A DNA stretch of 64,000 nucleotides. It comes from Pogostemon cablin (Eukaryota > Streptophyta > Magnoliopsida > Lamiales > Lamiaceae). The notes under the pieces were generated by a model, which saw only the letters and a program-made list of their open reading frames with translations, had not been told where the DNA came from and made no database searches. Where the stretch lies: the NCBI GenBank assembly GCA_023678885.1, contig CM042985.1, forward strand, positions 29,646,465 to 29,710,464, read 5' to 3'. The position numbers were made by a program, and so were the translations under genes. The first letter of the stretch is position 1. The number at the start of each line of letters is the position of its first letter. Below, piece after piece: positions 46,706 through 58,691 of the stretch.

Positions 46706-48186
46706 ACCCCCAAACTTGAAGTGTTGTTCGTCCCCGAACAATGAAAGATAAAGAACAATGGACAATTTCATCTAGGAAGAACTCCCTAATGATCACAAGT
46801 CACAACATAAACACAGTACTAAGGACTACAACTCATACTAAGGTATCCTACAATATTAGAGTCACAACATAATAAATTAACAAGTTCAATTAGAAGAGGA
46901 TTAAATATAATATAGTCCTTTTCTAGTCTAATTCTCTCTTAGGGTAACAATTTCAATCAACTCTCTTTAGAAAGGTAAATTGTACTCATAGATCAATTAG
47001 CTAGAATCGTTTTATACTTGCTCGTAAACTAAATTCATAGGCCTCCAAAGCTTCCATCAATGATCAAAAAGGACTTTCATTCCGGATGTAATGTTAGGCT
47101 CTTTGGTAGGGTAGGGGAGATTTGGATAATATTAACTAAACAAGTGTAAGTAATCAAAGAGGTAGCTACTTTCTTTCATTATTCCACTTTTCTTTCTTCC
47201 TTTCTTATCTTTGATCCTTGTAAGCACTACTCATCACTTTCCTTGGACTTTGAGCTTCTTATGATTCATGCTTCATTTCTTGAATTTTTAAGTATATGAG
47301 CATATTGTTGCTTGCTCATTTTTCTTGTTTTTGTGTTGCATGTTCATTCTAATTTTTTTTGCTCCTTTCATCCTTTTTCTTTCTTATTCACCATTCCTCT
47401 TTTCTTTTTCAATCTCATCAAACCTTTTTAATCCACACCTCCTTAATTACTCACACAAAAGGTATATATATAGGCTTAAGTGGGTAACAATGGCTTCCAA
47501 TGTGCTATATTCACAATAAAAAGGCTTTAAGGTTCAACGTGGTTAACTAGGGATGATGCTCATGGTAGGGGAATATTTGGCAATGACTAAAAATACAAGG
47601 ATGACCTAAGATCATGTCATCAATTTCCACAAATTTGGCCCATTCCTCTAGTCTTTGAACAAGTATTCGCTTATCCAACATAATCGATTCTCTCATGAAA
47701 CAATCACCCGTGGAGACACGGTGTATGCTCAAATACTCACTAGTTTGGTAATTAGACCATCGAGGACTTATTATCTCATAATTGAACATATTAAATAGAT
47801 CATGTTATAATTCCCAAAATGTAGAGATTCTTACTCATAAATTGTCATCACTCATTACCAATTCACATTACTACTCATGATCAAAACTTGCACATCCCCT
47901 AAACAAACCACCAAAACTCTCCTAACACAAAAAAAAAAAAAAAATCAAAACAACAAAACCACATCACAAAAGATCAACAAAACATAAACAAGATAACAAA
48001 AAGAAATAAAACATCCAAAATCATCATCAATCTCCCAAAAGTATCACATCCCACCTTAATTGAAAATAAAGCAAACTAAGACGAAATAAAACATCCCATA
48101 ACAAAACAATAAAAGTATCAAATCCATCAAGTATCTAATTATTCCAAAAGCAAGCTAAATAAGTGACGAGCACTAAAAGTACTCCA
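46706..48186 (-). other. Composite E 3' untranslated region
   Basis: No ORF. A purine tract lies at the LTR (minus AAGTTTGGGGGTG). A stem-loop at 46723-46742 reads TTGTTCG-GGGA-CGAACAA on the minus strand. Blocks shared with B, D and F are at about 47067-47130 and 47597-47620. Confidence 0.7.
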
Positions 48187-49742
48187 TCAGTTATCCGGAT
48201 TAGGAGGAGGAGGAGGAGGAGGTGCTATTAGTCCCCAAGGAATATGAGCACGAGGTGTGGACGGGAATTGGAAATTGAACATCATTGTGAGCATCTCCTC
48301 CATGCTGTTCGAGTGCCTCCGAAGATTCTCTTCATAATACTCCCGCCTTCTTTGCCCTGCGTGTATTTCCCTAATCTGCTCTCCTTGCCTCAACTGCTCC
48401 TCTCCGATTTCTCTTATCTGGTTTCCATGTAGAGTTTGAGCTTGTCTAATTCCTCTAATCTCCTCATCCATGAAGTTCCATCTTGCATCTGGTATTCCTC
48501 TTTCTTGTTGTTGTGGACCCTCTTCTTCTTCAAAGTTTGGATTTTCTGGGGCTTGCTCTTCAAATTCAACTTGTTGTTCTTGGTTGCCTTCTTCCTCGCC
48601 TTCTTCCATGGCTACAGGTTCCGCTCTCAACTATTCCAACTCTCTATTCTCCACAGCCCGTATTTGTCTCAACACTGCTTCCATTCCTTCTCGATTGTTC
48701 TGATAAAATTCCCTCACTACTGTAGAGTGTTGAGCACTTGCCATTGCGAAGTTAGCATTGGTCCTTCTAGTGTAGACTGTGGTGAGCTCAGAAGCAGGTA
48801 GAGGGAATGGAGCTTCTTTTTCTTGTCTCAAGCAATATGATTGTCCAACCAATACTAGGAACTCCATTCTCATGAGCTGCTGATAGTTGAGTCCCACGCT
48901 TACCATTCTGTCTTCCCTACCTCGTAGGTCAATCCCTAGGCCTTCAGCTATCATTGTCACTATCCCTCCAATCATCACTCCCTGAGATGCTTGCCTCTTC
49001 GCTACTCTCTCAGCATGTTGAACAAAATATGCAGCCATGTTCAACTCGAGCTCGTTGTACAAGCAGTACATAATGTTCAACTGCTTCTCCCCCACGAATC
49101 CTCCTTCGTACCTTCCTAACACTGTGTTTGACACTATTTTTTCTAGGTAACTCATCACCGGATTTCTGATGGTTGTCCCTTTTGAGGCACTGGGGATGTA
49201 ATCAGGCAACTCCGTTCCGTCATTCACCAGCTTCTTCCAATAGTTCTATTGATTAAATTCCCCACCTCCATAGAAATGGTTGTGGAACTCGAACGATGGA
49301 CATCCCATATATCCATTTAGAGTGCCTAAGGTCACTTTTGATCTCCACTGATTGTCCAATTGGAAAGAGATGTAGCGTGGGTAGCCATTCCTATTCTTCT
49401 TCACTTGAAGAGTGCTCAAAAACTCCGCTGTCAAAGCTTGATAGGTGGGAGGCCTTTTATCAAAAAATTCTTCCATGTTCCTCAGTCTGAACATCCTCCT
49501 CAAGTCTGCCTCTATTCCAAGTCCTGTCATTGTTTCAGTGTTCTGAAACCTTGTTGGCTTTATCTTTGGATAGATAGATTGCCACCTTAAAATGTACTTC
49601 TCCCATCCTTCCTCGAAATTCCACGCCAATAATCAGGGTGTATCCCATCCTCCATAAGCTTAGCATCCAAATCAGACAACTCTTTTTCAGTGGTAACGAT
49701 GATGAAGGCTTCTTTGCGGTCCCTTGCTCTCCTTTCTGCCAT
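48187..49742 (-). pseudogene. Composite E env-like ORF
   Basis: Minus-strand frame starting ATG at 49742 directly after a strong acceptor-like TTGTAG, reading MAERRARDRKEAFIIVTTEK. One frameshift lies near 49610. After it the frame is continuous to 48187 except for two in-frame TAG codons (about 49247 and 48632). Blocks RPPTYQALTAEFLSTLQV, SFEFHNHFYGG, IRNPVMSYLEKIVSNTVLGR and MIGGIVTMIAEGLGIDLRG correspond position by position to those in element B, so it is the same Athila 3' protein family. The C-terminus is acidic, then has a Gln/Glu-rich coiled-coil-like segment and ends with a Pro run. No membrane anchor is seen. Role unknown. Confidence 0.7.
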
Positions 49743-50415
49743 CTACAACACCCAATATTTTCCAATCAAATTCAAGTGTATACTCAAATAAAGATTTAAT
49801 GTAGAATCATCACTAGTTATTCAACGTGGTGTTAATCCTTTTACACATTGATGCATCAATTCTAAATTTGTTCAACCCCATGTTCAAAAACATAAGAAGA
49901 TCACAACAAAATTTAAGTCATCTTACACATGTATCACGCAAAATTATTCTCAAACAAACAAGACTTTCACCCATTTACCAATTCACTAAACTCAACTATC
50001 CACAATATCTTAACAATGTGTTCATGCAAAACTTCAAAAATTTCTCAAAATTCACTTTGGCATTTCATCGAACACTTGGTATGCACACTTTTTCAATGCA
50101 ATTTTCAACAAACTAACAAGAGTTTTTGCCCAATTACTTCAATATGCAATCAATATCATACCAATGTTCAAAGCATATAAACATTATCAATCAATCAATC
50201 ATTTCATTTGTTCATCAATCAAAATTAAAAAAATTTCACTCAAAACCAAGATGAACCCTAGTTTCTACACATCTCAATCACAATCCAACATATAAATGTG
50301 CACATTCATGTTTCACAATCATGGGTACATGTCAATCATGCCTACATTCAATTTTCGCCCACCAATTTGAACAAATGGACATTCCAATTGAAAGTTAGGG
50401 TTCAAGAGATCATAC
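49743..50415 (-). other. Candidate 5' intron of the composite E env-like transcript
   Basis: Minus-strand donor CCAAG|GTATGATC (GT at 50415-50414) and acceptor GGTGTTGTAG|ATGGCAG (AG at 49744-49743) enclose 673 bp of AT-rich non-coding DNA. The exon after it begins exactly with the env-like ATG. Prediction only. Confidence 0.5.
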
Positions 50416-50549
50416 CTTGGATTCAAGACAATAATTCAATGAAATTTGTGCTTGGAATTGGAGAAGAAGACCTTGAATCTATCAATCTTACCACACTTTG
50501 GCTTTTTTTGGTGAATTGGGGCGACGGGTGGTGGTATGGATGAGTGTGG

Positions 50550-50875
50550 AATGAAAGGGCTTCGACTGGCTGCTCCTTTTTATAAACTGACTCAGAACGC
50601 GACTCACCCTATGCGCTGGTACACGCTCCGAGTTCTGGCGCGGACACGGGGCGTGTGTGGGGCTCGGCCTCAATTTGGCCGAGTTCTACTATCTGGCGTC
50701 TGCACATGGCCAACCGCACAGGCCCATATGCAGAACACGCCCCGTGTGCTGTACCTCGACACGCCCCATGCTCTGGACTCGGCCTGAATTTGGCCGAGTT
50801 TTGACTGAAGGTTGCAGCACACGGCCAAACAGCACAGGGCTGTGTGCTGTACACGGCTCATGTCCAGTTTTCCCC
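50550..50875 (-). promoter_or_regulatory. Candidate internal promoter upstream of the composite E env-like ORF
   Basis: The array of ACACGGCC, GGGGCGTGT and CTCGGCC...GGCCGAG words (50600-50875) uses the family's own U3 vocabulary. In the sense direction it is followed by a TATA box GTTTATAAAAAGGAGC (50577-50589), a candidate exon and the intron above. Confidence 0.55.
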
Positions 50876-51282
50876 TGTTCTTCAAATTTAATTTCAAGAT
50901 GCTTCCACATGCTCCCTATACATGCTCACAACTCATTCACATCATTAGTTCAACAATGTACATTAAAATAGATGGATTATGACACTAAAACACCACCAAA
51001 GACATATCAAACTCATGAGAAAAATTTTGAAAACGTAAACACAAGACACAAGTATGCAAATAAGTATATCATACCACACTATATCCCCCCAAACTTATTT
51101 TGAAATAAGAATTTCGATGTAAGTTTGCAAAAAGTGGTAATATATACTCCTTTAATCCATGAATCACTTCTTGTAATCGTAAAACCTCTTCCTCTCATGA
51201 GCACCATCCACCTACAAGACCAAAAATGCAATAAAAACAAAAAGAACTATGTACAAACCTAAACTACAAAAGGATACGGATG

Positions 51283-52711
51283 TCAAGAAGAGAAAGTGTC
51301 AACATATACCAACTTCCTTTGAGAGGGAGAGTGGTAATGCTTCACCCTATGACCATTGACAACAAAAGAATTCCCATCCGATCCTTCAAGCTTTAATGAC
51401 CCATTATCTCTCACTTCGATCACCAAGTATGGACCGGTCCACTTATATTGGAGTTTTTCGGGAAATAGTTTCAATCTTGAATTGAATAAAAGCACCTTAT
51501 CCCCTGGTATAAACTCCCTTGCTTTAATTCTTTCATCATGCCATCATTTGAGCTTCTCTTTGACAATTCTTGAGTTTGAATATGCTTCCCCACGAAATTT
51601 CTCTAGCTCAACCAATTGGAGACATCTCTTCTTCCCGGATTCTTTCTCCTCAAAATTTAGCTTCCTTAAGGCCCACAAAGCTTTGTGTTCTAACTCAACC
51701 GAAAGGTGACATGCCTTTCCATAGACTAGCTTATACGGAGAAAATCCAAGAGCTGTCTTGTAAGCCGTTCGATAAGCCTAAAGCGCATCATCTAGCTTAG
51801 AAGACCAATCCTTTCTGTTCCCCTTGACTGTCTTCTCAAGCACAAGCTTCACTTGCCTATTCGATACTTCCGCCAAACCATTTATTTGCGGATGATAAGG
51901 TGTTGACACCTTGTGCTTCACTCCATAACCCATCAAAATCTTCTCAATGATCTTGTTTATGAAATGAGATCCTCCATCACTAATCATTATTCTGGGCACT
52001 CCAAATCTAGCAAAGATATTCTTCCTCAAGAAAGCTTTCACCACTAGAGCATCATTCGTCCTTGTCGGAATTGCTTCTACCCATTTGGAGACATAATCCA
52101 CGGCAAGTAAGATGTACAAGTACCCCATTGGAAGGCGGAAATGGTCCCATGAAGTCCATCCCCCATACATCAAACACTTCAACTTAAAAAATATTCCTCA
52201 TGGGCATCTCATCATGTTGCCCTATACTTCCAATCCTTTGGCACCGGTCACATCCCTTGATATACTCCTTGCAATCCTTGAATAAAGTTGGCAAAAACAT
52301 CCCCGACTGTAGAATCTTAGCTCCCGTCTTTTGGAACCCAAAGTATCCTCCACATGGTGAGCTATGACACATCTCCATGACACTTACTTTTTTTTCTTCC
52401 GGGATACACCTCCGTATGATACCATCCGGACAATTTTTAAACAACAAAGGATCATCCCACAAATACTCTTTCACATCATGGTAGAATTTCTTCCTTTTTG
52501 ACTCGGTGAGATGGTTCGGCTTAAGACCGCATGCTAAGTAATTCACCAAATCCGCGTACCACGGTCTTTCGGTCTCACAGAAAGTGTACATCCTTTGAAA
52601 ATCCACTTGAAGTATCTCTTCATCCGGAAATACATCATTGATGAGCTCCATGGTTCTTTTTTCATCAACATTCTCCAATCGTGACAAGTAGTCGGCTATG
52701 ACATTTTTGAC
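51283..52711 (-). pseudogene. Composite E integrase
   Basis: Minus-strand integrase broken into several frames. It has the tether and N-terminal zinc block (WYADLVNYLACGL, MCHSSPCGGYFG ... CDRCQR; one zinc-ligand His has become Tyr), then a core with all three catalytic positions visible in translation: MDFMGPF just upstream of YILLAVDYVSKWVEAIPT, ISDGGSHF and the glutamate in INGLAEVSNRQVK. The C-terminal block is LLFNSRLKLFPEKLQYKWTGPY. Stops or frame changes occur at about 52690, 52185, 52135 and 51779. Inactive. Confidence 0.82.
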
Positions 52712-53840
52712 TCACTTCTTGTCACGTATCTCTACATCGAACTCCTGCAATAAAAGCACCCAACGAATTAGTTTTGGTTTAGCATCCTTTTTACTCATAA
52801 AATACCTAATAGCGGCATGATCCGTGTAGACAATGGTTTTCGTGCCAACTAGGTATGGATGAAATTTTTCAAAAGCATAGACTACGGAAAGAAACTCCTT
52901 TTCTGTTGTGGTATAATTCTTTTGATTGGCATTGAATGTCTTGGATGCATAATAGATAGCTCGAAATTTCTTCTCTCGCACTTGTCCAAGTACTACTCCC
53001 AAGGCATTATCACTTGCATCACAATGGATTTCAAAAGGGTTGCTCCAATCGGGGAAGACAAGTATTGGCGAAGAAATCAAAGCTTCCTTTAGCACCCTAA
53101 AAGCATCAAGACATTCATCATTAAATTCAAATGGAGCATCTTTTTCAAGCAATTTACACAAAGGTTTGGCTATGTTAAAAAATTCTTTATAAAACGTCGA
53201 TAGTGCCCGGCGTGGCCAAGAAATGATCTAACCCCTTTTTCATTTGTTGGTGGGGGAAGATGTTCAATAGCTACTACCTTCGCCTTATCAACTCTCAAAC
53301 CTTTTTCCGAAATGTGATGTCCAAGTACAATACCCTCTTGAACCATAAAGTGACATTTTTCCCAATTCAAGACTAGGTTCGTATCTTGACATCGCTGCAA
53401 AACCATAGAAAGATTAGCCAAGCATTTATCAAATGAGGATCAAACACGGAAAAATCGTCCATGAACACTTCCATCATATTTTTAATTAATCCTCCAAAGA
53501 TAGCCATCATGCAACGTTGAAAGGTGGCGGGAGCATTGCACAACCCAAAAGACAATTTATAGAAAGCAAACATGTTATACGGACAAGTAAAAGTTGTTTT
53601 CTCTTGATCCTCGGGGGCTATCATGATTTGGTTATACCCCGAGTAACCATCTAGAAAACAATAATACTTGTATCCCACCAACCTATCAAGCATTTGATCA
53701 ATAAAAGGCAAAGGAAAATGATCTTTATAAGTATTTTCATTAAGCTTCCTATAATCACAACAAACTCTCCACCCCGTTTTCACCCTTGTTGCAAGTTCTT
53801 CATCAAATTCCGTTTTAACAATGGTTAACCCTCATTTCTT
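52712..53840 (-). pseudogene. Composite E reverse transcriptase and RNase H
   Basis: RT blocks CCDYRKLNENTYKDHFPLPF, YYCFLDGYSGYNQIMIAPED, FGLCNAPATFQRCMMAIFGG and the catalytic FMDDFSVF, then LVLNWEKCHFMVQEGIVLGH and SFLGHAGHYRRFIKNF. RNase H follows with IHCDASDNALGVVLGQVREK and VVYAFEKFHPYLVGTKTIVY. The reading frame changes near 53430 and 53165. TGA stands where relatives have Gly after VVAKK (about 53832) and after RDKK (about 52710). Confidence 0.85.
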
Positions 53841-55027
53841 AGCCACAACATGCAAAGGACTTACATGAGGACTATCACTTATGGCATAAACAATTCTAGC
53901 ATCCAACCATTTCAAAACTTCCTTCCTAACAACCTCTTGCATAATAGGATTCAAACGACGTTGAGGTTGTATACATGATTTGTTCTCATCAATCAACCTA
54001 ATGTGATGCATGCAAATTGTGGGACTAATTCCTTTCAAATCATCAAGACTCCACCCTATGGCACTTTTATGAGTTCTAAGCACTCTTAACAATTTATCAA
54101 GTTCTAATGGTGAAAGAGATGATGATACAATTACTGGAAAAGTATTGTTATCCCCCAAGTACGCATACATAAGGTGATCGGGCAAAGGCTTCAACTCTTC
54201 CTTTCCTTTATCGACTTTTGACTCTTCATTTTCTATCTCCAATGGAAGATATTTCCTCTTTCCATAGTACATCAACTTGGCTTCATCTTCTTGCATCTCC
54301 CTACAAGCATTCAAATCATGTAAGCAATCATTTATATCATCATCTTCTAAACAATGAAAAGAAAAGTTAGAGTTTAAAGATAAAGTAAGAGAATGACTTA
54401 TGCTCGTTTCAAGAGGATCTTTAGATAAGATGAATGGTAGGTTATCTTCAACAACTTCATCAATCATGTCGATCCTTCTACATTCTTCTCTCTCATTTGA
54501 TACCACATAGCACTCCTCAACGAGAATACCACCTCCTCTTCATTTACTCTCAACTTCAACTCCCCTTTTTGTACATCAATTAAAGCTCTTCCCGTTGCTA
54601 AAAATGGACGCCCCAAAATCAATGGAACATTTGTATCCTCGTCCATATCAAGCACTACAAAATCAACCAGGAATATGAACTTTTCCACTTTAACTAACAC
54701 ATCTTCCACTATTCCTCTAGGGTAAGTTAAAGACCTATTCGCGAGTTGCAATGTAACGGATGTAGGTTTCACTTCCCCTATACCAAGTTTCTTGAAAATG
54801 GACATAGGCATCAAGTTGATACTTGCCCCAACATCACAAAGAGCTTTATGACTTTCATTCTTCCCCATTTCGCATGGTATAACGAAACTCCCCGGATCCT
54901 TGAGCTTTGGAGGCAACTTCTTTTGAATTATAGCACTACACTCCTCCGTCAAATTGACGGTCTCATTCTCCACTAAGCTCCTCTTTCGTGCCATTATATC
55001 CTTCAAAAATTTAGCATAGTGAGGCAT
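53841..55027 (-). pseudogene. Composite E protease and linker to RT
   Basis: Retropepsin with active site CDVGASINLMPMSIFKKLGI and flap region LILGRPFLATGRALIDVQKG. A frame change near 54490 separates it from the linker (DLPFILSKDPLETSISHSLT, KYLPLEIENEE, LPDHLMYAYLGDNNTFPVIV) that leads to YAISDSPHVSPLHVVAKK. Same order as element B. The upstream start is lost among stops. Confidence 0.82.
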
Positions 55028-55113
55028 TTATCTCAACGCATCCTAGGGTATGTTGATATGAATTTTCTTGAAAATCTCCAAAAACTTTGCAAACTTTTCA
55101 TCCAACCCTTTTT

Positions 55114-56992
55114 TCAAAAATCGATGTGGAAATGGAATGGGTACTTGTGTCTTTGGAATTCCCCAACTATCCCTTTCCACTTCAATTTCTTCCTCCTTTT
55201 TTTCAATGCCTTAGTTCTCTCCCATTTATTTTCATCACTTTTCGGTTCAACCACAACCTTTTCCTCATTCTCTTGCGCTTCAACTTCACTTTCCTCTACA
55301 AACTCTTCCTCAAACACATTTTCTTCAATCTCCTCCTCTTTCACCTTATCATCTTCATTGGGCATAGAAGGTCCCTCATAATTTATTCAACTCCTCAAGG
55401 TAATTGCCTTGCATTGTTCCTTCGGATTCACAATGGTGGTAGAAGGAAATTTTCCTTTCTCACTTGTACTCAGTGAGCTAGCAATTTGACCAACTGAATG
55501 CTCCAAGGCTTTGAATCTTTTATCATTAGCTTCATCAATCTTTCTTCTAGTCTCCTCTTGAGCTTTGTTAGACGCAATCAACTTCTCAATCAACTCCTCT
55601 GTTGTTGCTTTACCCTCTTGATTTGGTGCCTTCATCAATCTTCCACTAGCTTGATTGTTATAACTTCCTTGCCTTGGTGGGTAATTTCCTTGGTTGTGGT
55701 TGAAATTACCTTGGTAATTTCTCCCTTGCAAATATTGTACATCCTCCACCTTTGGCATATGCATAGCCCATTGTTCCCTACTAACACCATTGGGAGGTAG
55801 TAACTCTTGCTCTACTTGATTCTCCACAATGCTAACTCCTTGATTCATTCCTTGGTTTAGACTCATTTGCTTCATTATCTCAGCTGCTATCATCTCCACA
55901 CTTGGCATATCTTGCTCCACACTAGCACTTTTCATACTAAACTGTTGGCCTTGATCGAAGTTCTCAAATCTATAACTTCCACTAACTCTTTCCGATGGCC
56001 ATTGATAGACATTCGTAGCAATCTCCTCAAAAATTCTTATTGCCCTTTCCGGAGTTACACCAAGTATTGATCCACTAGCTGAAGCATCAACAAGAACTCT
56101 TTGCCCATTCGATAAGCCTTTGGTAGAAAAATCCCACTTGTTGGTTCTCCGGGAATTCATGTTGTGGACATTTACGCAACATATCTTTAAACCGTTCCCA
56201 CGCTTTATAAAAGCTTTCTTGAGGTTTTTGTTTGAATTGAGTAATCAAACTCTTCATTTGAAGCGTCTTAGAACGTGGGAAATATTTGTTCAAAAACATT
56301 TGTGCAAGCTCTTCCCAAGTGTTACACGTTCCCGGAGTAATAGTAGATAGCCATGTTCGAGCACTGTCCCTCAATGAAAACGGAAACAAACTCATCTTGA
56401 TACAATCCTCGCTCACCTCATTCATCTTCACGGTGTTGGCAATCTCAATGAATTGAGCTAGATGAGCATTAGGATCTTCATTCGGAGTTCCACCAAATTG
56501 TTGTTCTCTCACCAAAGAAATCAAGCCCATTTTAAACTCAAAGTTGTTGGCATGAATTGGTTGCCCCATCATTTGTGGCGTTGCTCTTGGCATGAAGAAA
56601 TCCCGGATCACCCTTTGATCAATGTGAGCCCCTCGATTCACCGGAGGTGGTGGTGGTGGTTCATAAGCTTGTGGTGGAGGTGCATTCGCATGTTGAAGTC
56701 CTTGTTGAAGCATAGCTTGTTGCACCATTTGTTGAATTAAAGCTTGATAATTAAACTCTCCAAATTGTTGGTAATCTTGTTGAGGGAGATTGGCGTTAGC
56801 TTGAGGTGTTCGTAGATTCTCTTGTGCATTTTGCATTCCGCCTCCATCATTCCTAATGTTACCACGTCCATCTTGATTGTTCTCCATTTGGTTCTTCTTT
56901 TTGATTTTGTCCTCCTTTCTCTTTCTCCTCAAAGTGTTTTTAAGCTCTAGATCAATTGGTTCAACTTTTCTCCCTTTTGACCTTGTTTGCAT
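55114..56992 (-). pseudogene. Composite E gag
   Basis: Starts MQTRSKGRKVEPIDLELKNT at 56992, immediately after the leader that also survives at 45112. Asn/Gln-rich and Pro-rich segments are followed by the capsid-like block (EQQFGGTPNEDPNAHLAQFI, FPFSLRDSARTWLSTITPG, MFLNKYFPRSKTLQMKSLI, ERFKDMLRKCPQHEF). A frameshift near 56110 moves to SASGSILGVTPERAIRIFEE and a Gln/Asn-rich C-terminus (GRNYQGNFNHNQGNYPPRQG). A stop after ITLRS at 55387 is followed by a Glu-rich stretch. No zinc knuckle. Confidence 0.8.
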
Positions 56993-57125
56993 ACACCTTT
57001 AGAATAAGAAAAGTTAGAACAAGATTTTCAAAAGCAAAAATAACTAAGCAAATAAATAATAAAAGAAATGTCTCTAGTAAGATTACTCCATACGTTCCTT
57101 CTTTAAGCTACTAGCAACTATTACC

Positions 57126-57143
57126 TCCTCGGCAACGGCGCCA
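57126..57143 (-). other. Composite E primer-binding site
   Basis: Minus strand TGGCGCCGTTGCCGAGGA, one mismatch to the tRNA-Asp complement, two bases inside the LTR. The plus-oriented copy at 44959 is perfect. Confidence 0.88.
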
Positions 57144-57145
57144 TT

Positions 57146-58686
57146 TGATTAGCCATAACTTGTAGTCGGGTTGACCAATTCAAGAATTTATCGAACCACA
57201 GGGAGGTCAGTGCTAGAGCTTAATCGATATCACGTTCTTTGCAATTTTATAGAGACTAGTCATCAATAGTTTGGTTGTAGCAAATGAAATAACTAGTAAT
57301 TAAATTAATAATGAGAGCAATCAATTAATTAAAATAAAAACGGTTTTCCCAAATTAAACAAAGGTGAGATTAACAACACTTGAGATGTGGCAATTTATAG
57401 ATTCATGCATTAGACTCATGTGTATCAATAGTCATGACTAAAGGCAAACACGATAATCACCTAAGCTTCCTCTCGGAATGGGTAGGATAGAGATCATTTT
57501 CACAATCTTAATTAACTCAAAGGTTGGTTCTCAATTAAACAATTCCAACTAGGTACTAAGTTCAATTAAGAGTCCTCTCACATCCTCTATTGACTTCTCA
57601 ATCTAATAAATTATGTGTTCTATCATTGGGTTCTAAACAATAAAGGATTTCACAATCTCTTCACAATTTATAATGGGCATGAAGTGTTTGATAAAATGAT
57701 TCACCCAACTACACTAAACATACAATTGATTTCTCAATCTCATCACATATCTAGCATAATTAAACACACAAATCATCATAAACTTCAAGATATTAATAGA
57801 TCAATGATAGAAAGTCAAATCCCAATTCAACACATGAATCTAATTACATGAATCCACAAATTAACCAACAACCTCCATGTTGCTAATCTCACAAGGAGAT
57901 TAGCCTACAATCTTCATAAGATCCTCAACATAAACATTCACAATCTTACAAATCATTGCAAACTAATGGATTACACTAAGTTGAGAATGAAAACTCCCTT
58001 GGAAAATGGATCCAATTGAATCTCCTTCCTTCCTTTTGTGATCACCCACTCTCCTTACTTCTTCACTTGAATTTGGGATGATAGAATGGTAGAAAGATGA
58101 TCAAAGATGGAGAATAGATGATAGATGGATGAGAAAAAAGTGTAAAATGAAGGGAATTGTGTGTGATGTGTGTGGGGCCAGCTTCAATTCGTGGGTAAGA
58201 TGATCAAAATGTTGAATAGAGTGGTATTTATACCCCCATGGGCCTTCTAGAAGAAATCTGGAATTTTCAGCAATTTCAGCACCAACACGCCCCGTGCTGC
58301 AGCACACGCCCCGAGTCGTGTCTAGGGTTTTAGGTCAACGTGGGCTTCAAACAGCGCACGGGTCGTGTGGCGCACACGGACATAGGGGTGGCAGTGTTGT
58401 GTGATCTGGTGTCCACACACGGCCAACTGCACAGGCCTGTGCACGGAACTCGTGCCGTGTACGAGACACGGCCCGTGTTCCCACGCATGGCTAGCCGTGT
58501 TGTGTAACTTTTTCTCCCGACTCTGTATTTGCTCCGTTTTTCACCTGATTCATCCTTTATAAGTTCATTCACACACAAATTCCAAAAAACATATAACACC
58601 ACCAATAATGACTCAAAATACGGATAAAACTAAACGAAAATAAACATAAAAAGATACTAAAAACTAGATGAAATTAACCATAATCA
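57146..58686 (-). repeat. Composite E 5' LTR
   Basis: 1,541 bp, the same length as the extra sense LTR after removing its inserts. ACACGGCC array at 58285-58500. Bounded by the GTGGC duplication at 58687. Confidence 0.92.
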
Positions 58687-58691
58687 GTGGC

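Larger units (their letters stand above)
33708..58686 (-). mobile_element. Composite E: Athila element with an extra inverted LTR at its left end
   Basis: Flanked by a perfect 5-bp duplication GTGGC (33703-33707, 58687-58691). From left to right: sense LTR with primer-binding site and leader (33708-45112, interrupted by G and D), a 13-bp filler, then a full antisense element (45132-58686) with its own two direct LTRs, gag, protease, RT, RNase H, integrase and env-like ORF. Both outer ends are U3 starts (TGATTATGG). There is no duplication around 45132, so the full element did not integrate separately; the whole composite did. Confidence 0.85.

Noticed and set aside
57615..57851. Plus-strand frames repeated at 45601-45837 and 57615-57851 (and minus at 34543-34779)
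   Set aside because: These are identical because they lie in copies of the same LTR. They are on the antisense strand of the LTR and match nothing I recognise.
45132..58686. Ordinary nested insertion of element E into an older LTR
   Set aside because: No duplication flanks 45132-58686 on its own. The GTGGC pair lies at 33703 and 58687, so the extra sense LTR is part of the same insertion.
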